The notes under the pieces are model-generated. The model saw nothing but the letters and a program-made list of their open reading frames with translations, made no database searches and was not told where the DNA came from. This document shows, in pieces, positions 35,617 through 44,767 of a DNA stretch of 64,000 bases. Made by a program: the position numbers and the translations under genes. Where the stretch lies: the NCBI RefSeq assembly GCF_018555685.1, contig NZ_JAFLWW010000001.1:930001-994000 (forward strand), in the 5' to 3' direction. Position 1 is the stretch's first letter; each line of letters begins with the position of its first letter. This stretch comes from Aminobacter anthyllidis (lineage in GTDB: Bacteria > Pseudomonadota > Alphaproteobacteria > Rhizobiales > Rhizobiaceae).

Positions 35617-36443
35617 GTGCTACCAGTGAGCCAACGGCAAAGGTACTGCGACCGGCAGCACCGCCACGCGGATGGTCGCGCGAACGCGTCTTGGGCTGGG
35701 TCTTTGTCATCGGCTGGATAGCGCTCGGCGCCGGCCTGGTCACCTATCTGTTCAGCGTATGGAATCCCGAACTTTTCGCCAAATATGCGCCGTCCTATCT
35801 CTCGGGCCTGCGTGTGACGCTTGTCCTGGTAGCGATTTCCATCGTGCTCGGCGCAATCCTGTCGGTTCCTATCTGCTACGCACGCATGTCGAAGAACCGC
35901 GTGCTGAACGCGATTTCCTACGGCTATGTCTATTTCTTCCGCGGCACGCCGCTGCTCGCCCAGACCTTCCTGATCTACTACGGCTTTGGCTCGTTCCGGC
36001 CCCAACTCGAGGCCGTCGGCCTATGGGGCTTCTTCCGCGAGGCCTGGTATTGTGCCGTCTTTGCCTTCGCCCTCAATACAGCCGCCTATCAGGCCGAAAT
36101 CCTGCGCGGGGCGATCGAGAGCGTCGGCAAGGGCCAGTGGGAAGCTGCGTCCGCGCTTGGCCTGTCGAAACTGCAGACGCTCTACAAGGTCATCCTGCCG
36201 CAGGCATTGATCGTAGCGCTCAGGCCTTACGGCAACGAAATCATCCTGATGATCAAGGGCTCGGCCATCGTCGCCATCATCACCGTCTACGACCTGATGG
36301 GCGAGACGCGTCGCGCCTTCTCGCGCACCTTCGACTTCCAGACCTACCTTTGGGCTGCCCTGCTCTATCTGTCACTGGTCGAAACCTTGCGCCATCTGGT
36401 GGACTGGATCGAAAGGCGCATCACCCGCCATTTGCATCGCTGA
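35613..36443 (+). CDS. Polar amino-acid ABC transporter permease (HisM type)
   Basis: Second permease, 276 residues, with a soluble N-terminal stretch of about 30 residues and five or six hydrophobic segments. The RGTPLLAQTFLIYYGFG signature and the EAA-type loop EAASALGLSKLQTLYKVILPQ are clear. It overlaps the first permease by four bases. The following gene is a dehydrogenase, not the expected HisP-type ATPase, so the transporter must borrow an ATPase coded elsewhere. Confidence 0.92.
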   Translation: MSATSEPTAKVLRPAAPPRGWSRERVLGWVFVIGWIALGAGLVTYLFSVWNPELFAKYAPSYLSGLRVTLVLVAISIVLGAILSVPICYARMSKNRVLNAISYGYVYFFRGTPLLAQTFLIYYGFGSFRPQLEAVGLWGFFREAWYCAVFAFALNTAAYQAEILRGAIESVGKGQWEAASALGLSKLQTLYKVILPQALIVALRPYGNEIILMIKGSAIVAIITVYDLMGETRRAFSRTFDFQTYLWAALLYLSLVETLRHLVDWIERRITRHLHR

Positions 36444-36545
36444 GCGCTGCCCTCGGCGCTGGTCCAACCATCATCGTCTTGACGAATTCGTCCGATCGCA
36501 TAGACCACGGACACCAGAGCATTTTGCACTTCGAAAGGGTGAGCC

Positions 36546-37415
36546 ATGGCATCGGTCGCGTTCCTTGGTCTTGGCGTCATGGGCTATCCCATGGCCGGGC
36601 ATCTCAAGAACAAGGGCGGGCACGACGTCACCGTCTACAACCGCACCACCGAGAAAGCCCAAAAGTGGGCGGCCCAGCATGGTGGCGCTTTCGCTCCGAC
36701 GCCGGCTGAGGCCGCCGAGGGCAAGGATTTCGTATTCGCATGCGTCGGCAATGACGACGACCTGCGTGAAGTCACGACAGGCGCCAAGGGCGCATTCAGC
36801 TCGATGAAGAAGGGCGCCATCTTCATCGACAACACCACTGCCTCGGCCGAAGTGGCGCGCGAGCTCGATGCCGCCGCAAAGGCAGGCGGTTTCCATTTCC
36901 TCGACGCCCCGGTCTCGGGCGGCCAGGCAGGCGCCGAAAACGGCATCCTCACTGTCATGGTCGGCGGTGAACAAGATGCCTTCGAGCGCGCCCGGCCGGT
37001 GATTGATTCCTTTGCCCGCATGGTCGGCCTGATGGGTCCGGCAGGTGCTGGCCAGCTGACCAAGATGATCAACCAGATCTGCATAGCCGGCCTCGTTCAG
37101 GGGCTCGCCGAAGGCATCCACTTCGGCAAGCAGGCAGGCCTCGACATCGAAAAGGTCGTCGATGTCATTTCCAAAGGTGCCGCCGGCTCCTGGCAGATGG
37201 AAAACCGCCACAAGACAATGAATGCCGGCAAGTATGATTTCGGCTTTGCCGTCGACTGGATGCGCAAGGATCTCGGCATCTGCCTGGAAGAAGCCGACCG
37301 CAACGGCGCCAAGCTGCCGGTGACCGCCCTTGTCGACCAGTTCTACAAGGATGTGCAGGGCATGGGCGGCAAGCGCTGGGACACTTCGTCCCTGCTCGCC
37401 CGCCTCGAGAAATAG
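36546..37415 (+). CDS. 3-hydroxyisobutyrate dehydrogenase-like NAD(P) oxidoreductase
   Basis: A 289-residue beta-hydroxyacid dehydrogenase. The N-terminal nucleotide fold opens with SVAFLGLGVMGYPMAGHL. The substrate motif FLDAPVSGGQAGAENG and the catalytic Lys in GAGQLTKMINQI follow, and KDLGICLEEA closes the active site. It may act on 3-hydroxyisobutyrate, tartronate semialdehyde, gamma-hydroxybutyrate or imine substrates; sequence alone does not decide. AlkD-like follows 9 bases after its stop and may be co-transcribed. Confidence 0.88.
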   Translation: MASVAFLGLGVMGYPMAGHLKNKGGHDVTVYNRTTEKAQKWAAQHGGAFAPTPAEAAEGKDFVFACVGNDDDLREVTTGAKGAFSSMKKGAIFIDNTTASAEVARELDAAAKAGGFHFLDAPVSGGQAGAENGILTVMVGGEQDAFERARPVIDSFARMVGLMGPAGAGQLTKMINQICIAGLVQGLAEGIHFGKQAGLDIEKVVDVISKGAAGSWQMENRHKTMNAGKYDFGFAVDWMRKDLGICLEEADRNGAKLPVTALVDQFYKDVQGMGGKRWDTSSLLARLEK

Positions 37416-37424
37416 AGCGGCAAC

Positions 37425-38123
37425 ATGGCGCTGTCGTCGGCATCCACGGTCGATGAGATCATCGCGCATCTGCGCACGCTGGCCTCGGACGAGAACCGGG
37501 CCGGCATGGCCCGCTTCGGCATCGCCACTGACCGCGCCCTCGGTATCCCGAATGCCGTGATCAATCCCATCGCGCGGCTGATCAAGCGCGACCACGACCG
37601 CGCTCTGGCCCTATGGGCCACAGGCATTCGTGAAGCCCGCATCCTGGCAACCGCGACTGACGAGCCGGCAAAAGTGACGCGCTCGCAGATCGACGCCATG
37701 GCCGCCGAGTTCGATAGCTGGGAGATCGTCGATCACGCGGCCCATCTCATCTGCGCTGCGAAGCTCGCCCAGGAGACCATTCCGGCCTATGCCGCCGATG
37801 AGCGCGAATTCGTCCGCCGCACCGCCTTTTCGACGATCGCCACGGCCGCGGTGCATCTGAAGAAGGAGCCGGACGAAACCTTCATCGCCTGGCTCAGGCT
37901 TGTCGATACGCACGCCTCAGACGACAGGAACTTCGTCAGGAAAGCGGTCAACTGGGCACTCAGGCAGGTCGGCAAGCGCTCGCCTGCCCTCCACCTACCC
38001 GCCTTGGAGCTCGCAGAAAAACTGGCGGCGTCATCGGACAAGACTGCTAGATGGATCGGCAAGGACGCCGTACGCGAACTCACCGATCCCAAGATAGTCG
38101 AACGATTGAACGCGAAGCGCTGA
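37425..38123 (+). CDS. DNA alkylation repair protein (AlkD-like, HEAT repeats)
   Basis: A 232-residue all-helical protein of the AlkD family, glycosylases that remove bulky or positively charged alkyl bases without flipping. Helical HEAT-like repeats span most of the chain, with FVRRTAFSTIATAAVHLK and FVRKAVNWALRQVGKRSP, the latter matching the DNA-contacting AlkD motif. A final helix (KTARWIGKDAVRELTDP) is typical. It ends exactly where the convergent Lrp-type gene ends. Confidence 0.87.
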   Translation: MALSSASTVDEIIAHLRTLASDENRAGMARFGIATDRALGIPNAVINPIARLIKRDHDRALALWATGIREARILATATDEPAKVTRSQIDAMAAEFDSWEIVDHAAHLICAAKLAQETIPAYAADEREFVRRTAFSTIATAAVHLKKEPDETFIAWLRLVDTHASDDRNFVRKAVNWALRQVGKRSPALHLPALELAEKLAASSDKTARWIGKDAVRELTDPKIVERLNAKR

Positions 38124-38615
38124 TCAGGCCGCCGACGCGCCGCTTTCCTTGTCGAGGCTCATGTAGTCGAGCGGCATTTCGGTCGTGTACTTGATCTGCT
38201 CCATGGCGAAGGACGACGACACGTCGCGGATCTCGATCTTGGCGATGAGGCGCTTGTAGAAGGCGTCATAGGCCGCGATGTCGGGCACGACGACGCGCAG
38301 GAGGTAATCGACGTCGCCGCTCATGCGGTAGAACTCGATGACCTCCTGGAACTCCTGGATCACCTCTGAGAAACGACGCAGCCATTCATGGCTGTGCGAA
38401 TTGGTGCGGATCGCGACGAACACCGTGACGCGCGCATTGATCTTCTCCGGGTCAAGCAGCGCCACGCGGCGCTTGATGACGCCCTCTTCCTCGAGCTTCT
38501 GGATGCGGCGCCAGCACGGGGTGGTGGACAGGCCGACTTTCTTGGCAACGTCGGCCACGGCCAAGGTCGCGTCCTCCTGGAGGAGGCGAAGGATTTTCCG
38601 GTCGAGGCGGTCCAT
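38124..38615 (-). CDS. Lrp/AsnC-family regulator
   Basis: A 163-residue feast/famine regulator. The N-terminal helix-turn-helix is LDRKILRLLQEDATLAVADV then GLSTTPCWRRIQKLEEEGVI. The C-terminal RAM ligand domain contains MSGDVDYLLRVVVPD, the usual GxxDYLL signature. It binds amino acids and changes oligomeric state. No obvious target gene is divergent from it except the UDG-GST group upstream, which runs the same way. It ends head-to-head, with no gap, against the AlkD-like gene. Confidence 0.92.
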   Translation of the reverse strand: MDRLDRKILRLLQEDATLAVADVAKKVGLSTTPCWRRIQKLEEEGVIKRRVALLDPEKINARVTVFVAIRTNSHSHEWLRRFSEVIQEFQEVIEFYRMSGDVDYLLRVVVPDIAAYDAFYKRLIAKIEIRDVSSSFAMEQIKYTTEMPLDYMSLDKESGASAA

Positions 38616-38723
38616 ATGCGGGCTCCGTTAGAAAAGGTTCGCCATAATCCTGTGATTTAGCCCATCATACAAGAAAGGAATTCTCCGCACACCCTGTATC
38701 TTCGGTATCGATTTCCACATCGC

Positions 38724-39341
38724 CTAGGAAAGGCGACGCTGGATTTCCGCCTGGAGAAAAGGCAGCAATTCCATTTCGAACCACGGATTGCGTTTGATCC
38801 AGCCGGTATTGCGCCAGGACGGATGCGGCAAAGGCAGCACATGCGGCAAGGACGAACGCGCCCAGACCGACCGCCAGTCGGCAACGGTGTCGGTGAGAGA
38901 TGCTGATCGCTCCGCGCCCATGTGCCAGCGCTGCGCGTACTGGCCGATCGCCAGCACGAGGTCGATCTGCGGCATCAGCTGCATCAGCCGGGCCCGCCAG
39001 GCCAGCGCGCATTCCCTCCGTGGCGGCAGGTCGCCGCCCTTGGCATCCTGCCCCGGGAAGCAAAAGCCCATCGGCACGATGGCAAAGGCGTCAGGATCGT
39101 AGAAAGTTTCCGACGGCACGCCCAGCCAATCGCGCAGGCGATCGCCGGAGGCATCTGTGAAAGGCGCACCGCTCAGATGCACCTTGGTGCCAGGCGCCTG
39201 CCCGGCGATGAGGATACGCGCGCTCGACGACGGCACAAACACCGGCCGCGGCTCGTGTGGCAAAGGTTTGCCCGATGGCCGCTCGACGCAGATGCGGCAC
39301 GCCTTGATCTCGGCAACAAGGCTGTCGAGTTCAACGGACAT
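38724..39341 (-). CDS. Uracil-DNA glycosylase family protein
   Basis: A 205-residue base-excision repair glycosylase of the UDG superfamily. The uracil-pocket motif is ILIAGQAPGTKVHLSG, and the DNA-intercalation motif is PLPHPSWRNTGW. Two N-terminal cysteines (KACRICVE) could be part of an Fe-S cluster, as in family 4/5, but the other two ligands are not obvious. It starts two bases after the stop of the GST gene, so the two are probably one transcript. Confidence 0.87.
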   Translation of the reverse strand: MSVELDSLVAEIKACRICVERPSGKPLPHEPRPVFVPSSSARILIAGQAPGTKVHLSGAPFTDASGDRLRDWLGVPSETFYDPDAFAIVPMGFCFPGQDAKGGDLPPRRECALAWRARLMQLMPQIDLVLAIGQYAQRWHMGAERSASLTDTVADWRSVWARSSLPHVLPLPHPSWRNTGWIKRNPWFEMELLPFLQAEIQRRLS

Positions 39342-39343
39342 TG

Positions 39344-39955
39344 TCAGGCCGAGGCACTCGGGCGGGTTGCCAGTGCCTGATGCCAGCGTCGGACGTTGGA
39401 GAACTCATCCGGCATCACGATCTTCGCCGGTTTCATGAAGTCGAGAGCGCAAAGCCCGGTGATGTCAGCGATGGAATACTCGTCTCCGGCGGCGAATTCA
39501 CGCAAGGCAAGTTCCGTGTCGAGCAGAGCCAGGAACTCGATGGCCTTTGGTTTGTTTGCCTCGCCCCATTCGGGCACCTGCGGAATTTCCCATTCCCTCA
39601 TCGCCGGGTGGATATGACGGAAGGCGAAGGATACCGGCTGGAACAGGTTTTGCTCGATCCGCCGCTGCCACATCTCGACCTTGGCCTTGCCGAGCGCGCC
39701 GCGTCCGAACAAAGCCGGCTCGGGCTGAAGCTCTTCGAAATACCGGCAGATTGCGACGGTTTCGGTGAGGATGGTGCCGTCGTCGAGCTCCAGCACCGGC
39801 AGCCGCTGCAGCGGATTACGCGAGGAAACGTCCGCCTTCTTGTGCTCCATCGCGCCCATGTCGACGGAAACCTTGGGAACATCGATGCCTTTTTCGGCCA
39901 GGAATACGCGCACGCGCCTCGGGTTCGGCGCCCGCCCCCCGTCAAACAGCTTCAT
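39344..39955 (-). CDS. Glutathione S-transferase
   Basis: A 203-residue cytosolic GST. The N-terminal thioredoxin-like domain has LFDGGRAPNPRRVRVFLAEK, the cis-Pro turn LQRLPVLELDDG and TETVAICRYFEE. The all-helical C-terminal domain includes YSIADITGLCALDF. The ATG at 39955 has GAGGAGG at ideal distance; 11 codons before it are also open. The substrate is unknown. It is co-oriented with, and two bases before, the UDG gene. Confidence 0.92.
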   Translation of the reverse strand: MKLFDGGRAPNPRRVRVFLAEKGIDVPKVSVDMGAMEHKKADVSSRNPLQRLPVLELDDGTILTETVAICRYFEELQPEPALFGRGALGKAKVEMWQRRIEQNLFQPVSFAFRHIHPAMREWEIPQVPEWGEANKPKAIEFLALLDTELALREFAAGDEYSIADITGLCALDFMKPAKIVMPDEFSNVRRWHQALATRPSASA

Positions 39956-40002
39956 TTCTGCCTCCTCAGACTTGTCCCGACTTTGCAAGCATAAGCCGCA
40001 AG

Positions 40003-40620
40003 CTACGAGAATCGAAAGATTTCCCGCAACCAGTTGAGTATGCGCCCATAGCCGCCGTGTTCGATTTCAGCCATGTCGCCATGCATGTTGCGCCAGTCGC
40101 GGGGACGGTCGAAATCGCCGGCCCAAAGACCTTTTCGGCCGAGGCGCGCGGCAGCTTCCTCGGCTTCGTAGCCGCCATAGGCAACCGCCCAGCCGGCCTC
40201 CACCTGCGAACGGTTGAGATCGGTTCCGGCAGCCGTGCATTCGCCAAGAAACCGGCCGTACTTGTCCCGCTCCCAGCCAGCGCAGGTCACCTGGCGCCCG
40301 GCGACAAGTTTCGACAGCGCCTCACGCGAGCGGCGGCCGCAGGGGTACTCAACGCCGTCTTTCCTGCAAATCTGGGAATATTCCGGCGCGTCAATGCCGC
40401 GCAGGCGGATGCGCTCGGTGCCCAGCGTGATCGAATCACCGTCGTTGACGACGGCCACGCCCTCAGTCTTGCGCGTTTCCACCCTGTCGAGACGCGCCGA
40501 AACGAGGATCAGCAGTCCGAGCACGGCAGCTGCCAACGCATAGTCGAGAAACTTGCGCCAACGGCTGCGCGGGCGCCTGAAATACCGCTGTCGCGGCCTG
40601 CCCGACCACGAACGGCTCAT
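40003..40620 (-). CDS. Membrane-anchored thermonuclease (SNase-like)
   Basis: A 205-residue protein with a basic N-terminus, one membrane helix (about residues 26-43) and an external staphylococcal-nuclease domain. Active-site motifs are VNDGDSITLG (metal Asp), IRLRGIDAPEYSQ (Arg and Asp) and YGRFLGECT with a second Arg nearby. Two cysteines (QICRKDGVEYPCG) probably form a disulfide. It likely degrades DNA or RNA on the periplasmic side. The following histidine kinase is divergent. Confidence 0.87.
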   Translation of the reverse strand: MSRSWSGRPRQRYFRRPRSRWRKFLDYALAAAVLGLLILVSARLDRVETRKTEGVAVVNDGDSITLGTERIRLRGIDAPEYSQICRKDGVEYPCGRRSREALSKLVAGRQVTCAGWERDKYGRFLGECTAAGTDLNRSQVEAGWAVAYGGYEAEEAAARLGRKGLWAGDFDRPRDWRNMHGDMAEIEHGGYGRILNWLREIFRFS

Positions 40621-40697
40621 ATGGCAAACAATCCCTTAATCATTCGGACGTAGCGTGCAGACTTGAGATTAAGCGCGCGCGAAAACTGAATTATCAC

Positions 40698-42215
40698 ATG
40701 CCGTTGCAACGCTCTAACACGGCGGACAAGATCATTGTGGACCGCAGGAAACGCCATCGCAACAGCGATGTCGCTCGTGCTGTGCGCAAGACACGCGATC
40801 AATTGGCCCAGCAGCCGGGCGGGTTGGCGTTCGACCGCGAGTTGCTGAAGCTGCACGCCCGCTCGATCAGGGCCAATTCTGTTACCCTGCCGCTTCTGGT
40901 CGTCATCTTCGCCGGCATCGGCCTTTTGCTCGGCGCAGACGATGCCATCCTCAAATGGTCGCTTGTCGCCATGATGGGTTATGTCGGGCTGGCGCTGCTT
41001 GCCCGTCGCGCCGACGAGGCAGCGCCTGCGGCGATGACGCCATCGGCCATCCGGCGCAATTTCCTCATTGGCCATTTCGTCACCGGCCTCGCCTGGGCCT
41101 ATCTGGCCGCCATGACCTGTGCCGCCTGCGAACCCGGCCTGCTGTCCATCGTCAAAGGCGCCTTCCTGCTCGTTGCCATGGCCGCGACCGCGATCGTGGC
41201 ATCGTCGCTGCGCGGTGCACTGGCCGCGACCTTCGTCGTTCCCGTCGCCGCCTATGCCGCCTTCGGCGTCAAGCTGTCCGAGCCGCTTGGCATGGTCATG
41301 GTCGCGCTGTTGGTCGCCGCCTTGCCGTTCTTTTCGCTCGTCGCCGGGATCAAGAAGCGGTCGGCGCTGCTGCTGATGGCCGCCCGGTCAGAAATGGACG
41401 CGCTGATTGCCGAACTGGAAACGGCAAAGTCAATGTCGGACGAGGCCCGCCGCCGCGCCGAAGACGCCAATCTCGCCAAGTCGCGCTTCCTGGCCACGAT
41501 GAGCCATGAACTGCGCACCCCGCTCAACGCCATCCTGGGCTTTTCGGAAGTCATGGCCAGCGAGGTGCTTGGCCCGATCAACAGCCCGACCTATCGGGAA
41601 TACTCCCGCGACATCCACCAGTCCGGTCAACATTTGCTCGACCTCATCAACGAGATCCTCGACCTGTCGCGCATCGAGGCCGGCCGCTACCAGCTCAACG
41701 AGGAGCCGTTGATGCTACTCTCGGTGGTCGAGGATTGTTGCCACATGATGGAGCTCAAGGCGCGCAACAAGGATCTCAAGATCGTCGAGCAGTTCGAGCC
41801 GTCGCTGCCACGCCTTCTCGGCGACGAGCGCGCCATCCGCCAGGTAACGCTCAACCTTTTGTCCAACGCCATCAAGTTTTCGCCGACGGGCAGCGAAATC
41901 CGCGTCCGCGTCGGCTGGACCGCCGGCGGCGGTCAGTACATCTCGGTCAAGGACAAGGGTCCGGGCATTCCCGCCGACGAAATACCCGTCGTGCTGTCGG
42001 CTTTTGGCCAGGGCTCGATTGCCATCAAGAGCGCCGAACAGGGAACCGGCCTTGGCCTGCCTATCGTCCAGGGCCTTCTTGCCCTTCATGGCGGCGAGTT
42101 CGAACTGCGCTCGAAGTTGCGCGAGGGCACCGAGGCAATTGCGATCTTCCCCGCTGCCCGCGTGCTCGACGACCTGCCTTCGGCGACGCCGCGCAGTGCC
42201 GCCGGCCGTCGCTAG
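40698..42215 (+). CDS. PleC/PdhS-type sensor histidine kinase
   Basis: A 505-residue inner-membrane kinase. About six hydrophobic segments fill residues 60-230. A short coiled coil leads to the HisKA domain with phospho-acceptor His in ATMSHELRTPLNAILGFSE. The stretch SEVMASEVLGPINS then HQSGQHLLDLINEILDLSR is diagnostic of the PleC/DivJ/PdhS family, which controls DivK and polarity in Alphaproteobacteria. The ATPase domain has LLSNAIKFSPTG, DKGPGIP and GTGLGLPIVQGL. No response regulator gene is adjacent, consistent with a DivK/PleD-type partner elsewhere. It ends just before the convergent cobT gene. Confidence 0.9.
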   Translation: MPLQRSNTADKIIVDRRKRHRNSDVARAVRKTRDQLAQQPGGLAFDRELLKLHARSIRANSVTLPLLVVIFAGIGLLLGADDAILKWSLVAMMGYVGLALLARRADEAAPAAMTPSAIRRNFLIGHFVTGLAWAYLAAMTCAACEPGLLSIVKGAFLLVAMAATAIVASSLRGALAATFVVPVAAYAAFGVKLSEPLGMVMVALLVAALPFFSLVAGIKKRSALLLMAARSEMDALIAELETAKSMSDEARRRAEDANLAKSRFLATMSHELRTPLNAILGFSEVMASEVLGPINSPTYREYSRDIHQSGQHLLDLINEILDLSRIEAGRYQLNEEPLMLLSVVEDCCHMMELKARNKDLKIVEQFEPSLPRLLGDERAIRQVTLNLLSNAIKFSPTGSEIRVRVGWTAGGGQYISVKDKGPGIPADEIPVVLSAFGQGSIAIKSAEQGTGLGLPIVQGLLALHGGEFELRSKLREGTEAIAIFPAARVLDDLPSATPRSAAGRR

Positions 42216-42216
42216 A

Positions 42217-43212
42217 TCAGCGGATCGCCGCCGCCATTCCCGAACTGATCTGCGCTGCGGTCTTGACCAATCCAGCGGCAAGCCCGGCGCCAACCGCCTC
42301 GCCGTGATCGATTCCAAGCCCGAGCAAGGGCCGCGCGCCGAGCTTGGCCAGCAAGCGGGCATGGCCCGGCTCGGTCGAGACGTGCGAGAACATGCAATGG
42401 TCGAGTGCGGTCCGGTCGACGGCGTAAAGCACGGCAGCGGCTGCGGTCGTTGCGAAGCCGTCGAGCAGCACCGGGATTTTTTCCATGCGCGCCGCAAGGA
42501 TGGCACCCGCGATGGCGGCGAATTCGCGCCCGCCGACCCGGCGCAAGGCTTCGAACGGGTCCTTGATATGAGGGCCATGCAGCGCCAGCGCCCGGTCGAC
42601 CACTGCAGCCTTGCGGGCCTGCATGGCAGCGTCAGCGCCGGAACCCGGCCCCACCCAGTCGGCGCCCTTGCCGCCGAACAGTGCCGCGCAAAGAGCGGCG
42701 GCAATGGTGGTGTTGGCGACGCCGAGGTCGCCGATGCAGAACAAATCGCTGCCGCCGGCGATCGCTTCCATGCCGAAGGCCATGGTGGCAGCGCAGCCGC
42801 GCTCGTCGAGCGCCGGCTCGATGGTAATGTCTGATGTCGGCAGGTGCAGCGCCAGATCGAGCACTTTCAGGCCAAGGTCGTTGGCAAGGCAGATCTGGTT
42901 GATCGCAGCGCCGCCTGCGGCGCACAGCTCGACCCGCTGGGCCGTGGCCTCCATTGCCCGTGGCGACACACCCTGTGCCGCGACACCGTGATTCCCGGCG
43001 AAGATGGCGACCATCGGCTTGAGCACGGAGGGCGGCGCGCGGCCCGTCCAGCGGGCAAGCCAGGCTGCGATATCCTCGATGCGACCGAGCGAGCCTTTCG
43101 GCTTGTCGGCCTTGGCAAACAGCGCCCAAACCTTGCCTGCCTGGGCGACATCGCCCTCGGGCAGATGCGCAAACAGGTTGCGGAAATCGTCAAAGGGGGA
43201 AGCGCTGGTCAT
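42217..43212 (-). CDS. cobT: Nicotinate-nucleotide--dimethylbenzimidazole phosphoribosyltransferase
   Basis: Activates the lower ligand of cobalamin (alpha-ribazole phosphate). The protein is 331 residues. It opens KPKGSLGRIEDIAAWLARW, has FAGNHGVAAQGVSP and LFCIGDLGVANTTIAAALCA, and ends GLGIDHGEAVGAGLAAGLVK with the catalytic Glu. In many rhizobia cobS lies beside it; here it does not, and the upstream neighbour is the DUF1289 gene in the other direction. No cobalamin riboswitch was seen upstream. Rhizobial literature also calls this gene cobU. Confidence 0.95.
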   Translation of the reverse strand: MTSASPFDDFRNLFAHLPEGDVAQAGKVWALFAKADKPKGSLGRIEDIAAWLARWTGRAPPSVLKPMVAIFAGNHGVAAQGVSPRAMEATAQRVELCAAGGAAINQICLANDLGLKVLDLALHLPTSDITIEPALDERGCAATMAFGMEAIAGGSDLFCIGDLGVANTTIAAALCAALFGGKGADWVGPGSGADAAMQARKAAVVDRALALHGPHIKDPFEALRRVGGREFAAIAGAILAARMEKIPVLLDGFATTAAAAVLYAVDRTALDHCMFSHVSTEPGHARLLAKLGARPLLGLGIDHGEAVGAGLAAGLVKTAAQISSGMAAAIR

Positions 43213-43393
43213 CGGGGAGGCCTGCCGTTCATCATCGTCATGCGCGGCATAGCCGCCTCAACGAGCGAAAACAATCGTGAGATGGCGATGAGGCGGCGAG
43301 ACGTGACGTCGCGGGATAGCGCTTGCAATGACGCGCAGGCTACATCATCTGTGGCTGGCGCAGTGTATACATCAGCGCAAAAGCTTATCCGCC

Positions 43394-43636
43394 ATGGACG
43401 ACGCGATGACCGCTATTGAATCCCCTTGCATCATGCTGTGCTCGATCGACGATACGACCGGCTATTGCTTCGGCTGCGGCCGCACCCGTGACGAGGTCGG
43501 CGCCTGGCTTAGCATGACACCCGAGACGCGCCGCGCCGTCATGGCAACCTTGCCCGCCCGCCTCGCAACCATCGAGCGCAAGCCCCGCCGCGAGACCCGC
43601 CGTTCGCGCATGTCCCGCGAAAACGCATCCAACTGA
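43394..43636 (+). CDS. DUF1289 zinc-ribbon-like protein
   Basis: An 80-residue protein of the DUF1289 family. The four cysteines sit as SPCIMLC and GYCFGCG, a likely metal site. The tail is very basic (RKPRRETRRSRMSREN). Another in-frame ATG lies four codons later. Function is unknown. It is followed after 15 bases by the aspartic protease gene, a pairing often seen in Rhizobiales by general knowledge. Confidence 0.85.
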   Translation: MDDAMTAIESPCIMLCSIDDTTGYCFGCGRTRDEVGAWLSMTPETRRAVMATLPARLATIERKPRRETRRSRMSRENASN

Positions 43637-43651
43637 GGATACCAGACAGAC

Positions 43652-44353
43652 ATGAGCCGGCTTTATTGGGTCGCCATTGCCGTGCTCGGCGGCGGACTGC
43701 TTCTTTTGCTGTTCAACCATTCGTCCGGCGAAACGCTTGGTCTCAACAATGACAGCTTTGGCCAGCTGATCTACATCGGCGCGCTCTTGCTGGTCATCGG
43801 TGCCGGCATCCTGCGGCGCGGCACGCGCCTCGGCGACACGGTGCGCAGCCTCGCCCTTTGGGTGGTGATCGTGCTGGTGTTTGTCGCGGGCTATCAGTAT
43901 CGCTACGAACTGCAGGATGTCGCCAGCCGCATCTCCGCCGGCCTCGTGCCCGGAAGCCCGATGTCGGCACTGGATGGCGACGGCCGCGCGACAGTCACCT
44001 TGGACAAACTGACCAACGGACATTTTGGCGCGCGCATGCAGGTCAACGGCCAGACCATCGATGTCATGGTCGACACGGGCGCCACCACCACCGTGCTGAC
44101 GGTGGCCGATGCCCGCCGCGCCGGTTTCGATCTTGAAAGCCTGAGCTTCACAATGCCTGTCTCGACCGCCAATGGCATTGCGCATGCGGCGCGGGTCACG
44201 GCTGCCACCGTTCAGCTCGGCGCCATCGAACGCAAGAACCTGCCGATGCTCGTCGCCGACCAGGGGCTCGAGCAAAGCCTGCTCGGCATGAATTTCATCG
44301 GCTCGCTGTCGGGCTTCGACGTGCGCGGCGACAGGATGATCCTGCGCGACTAG
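43652..44353 (+). CDS. Retropepsin-like aspartic protease, TIGR02281 family
   Basis: A 233-residue membrane-anchored protease of clan AA. Three hydrophobic segments occupy about residues 1-90. The single pepsin-like lobe has the catalytic VDTGATTTVL and a later flap region, ending LLGMNFIGSLSGFD, the hallmark of the family (LLGMSFL-type). It should act as a dimer on the periplasmic side. The substrate is unknown. It forms a likely operon with the DUF1289 gene. Confidence 0.9.
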   Translation: MSRLYWVAIAVLGGGLLLLLFNHSSGETLGLNNDSFGQLIYIGALLLVIGAGILRRGTRLGDTVRSLALWVVIVLVFVAGYQYRYELQDVASRISAGLVPGSPMSALDGDGRATVTLDKLTNGHFGARMQVNGQTIDVMVDTGATTTVLTVADARRAGFDLESLSFTMPVSTANGIAHAARVTAATVQLGAIERKNLPMLVADQGLEQSLLGMNFIGSLSGFDVRGDRMILRD

Positions 44354-44361
44354 GTTCTCCC

Positions 44362-44661
44362 CTAGTGGCCGATCGACCATTTCTTGCGGGTCGGCGTCGG
44401 CTTGTTGCCGATCTTGCACAGGGCGCAACCGCAACCATTGAGGTGCGCCTTCTTCACCACTTTCGGTTCGGTGCCGCTGGCCTCTGAACGCGCCAGTGCA
44501 CGGCGCAATTTGCCGTTCATCAGGCTGAGGCGCGGAGCTGCAACGTCCCGGTTGCTCTGTTCCTCGCATTGCGGACATGCGCACGCGCTGAGTGCGTCCT
44601 GCATCGACACCCATTCTTCAAACGGTCCGCAATCGTCGCAAACATAGTTGTAGAGCGGCAT
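44362..44661 (-). CDS. fmdB: FmdB-family zinc-ribbon protein
   Basis: A 99-residue protein with an N-terminal zinc ribbon: MPLYNYVCDDCGPFEEW then CACPQC, four cysteines at FmdB spacing. A second cysteine cluster (NGCGCALC) lies near residue 77. FmdB was named as a regulator of formamidase in Methylophilus and is encoded with fmdA; the mechanism is not known. GGAGG gives the ATG a clear ribosome site. It follows fmdA and the amide channel on the same strand and is the last gene of that operon. Confidence 0.88.
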   Translation of the reverse strand: MPLYNYVCDDCGPFEEWVSMQDALSACACPQCEEQSNRDVAAPRLSLMNGKLRRALARSEASGTEPKVVKKAHLNGCGCALCKIGNKPTPTRKKWSIGH

Positions 44662-44767
44662 AAACAGCCTCCAAAAAGCATCAGGAGAAATAATCTGGCG
44701 GGCAAAACAACCCTCGCCCGCCCGCAAGCGGCCACGCCGGGCTACAGCCCGACCAGGCGCGCCGGCA

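Noticed and set aside
43213-43393. Possible cobalamin riboswitch upstream of cobT
   Set aside because: I looked for the conserved B12-box and the surrounding stems and found none in either strand.
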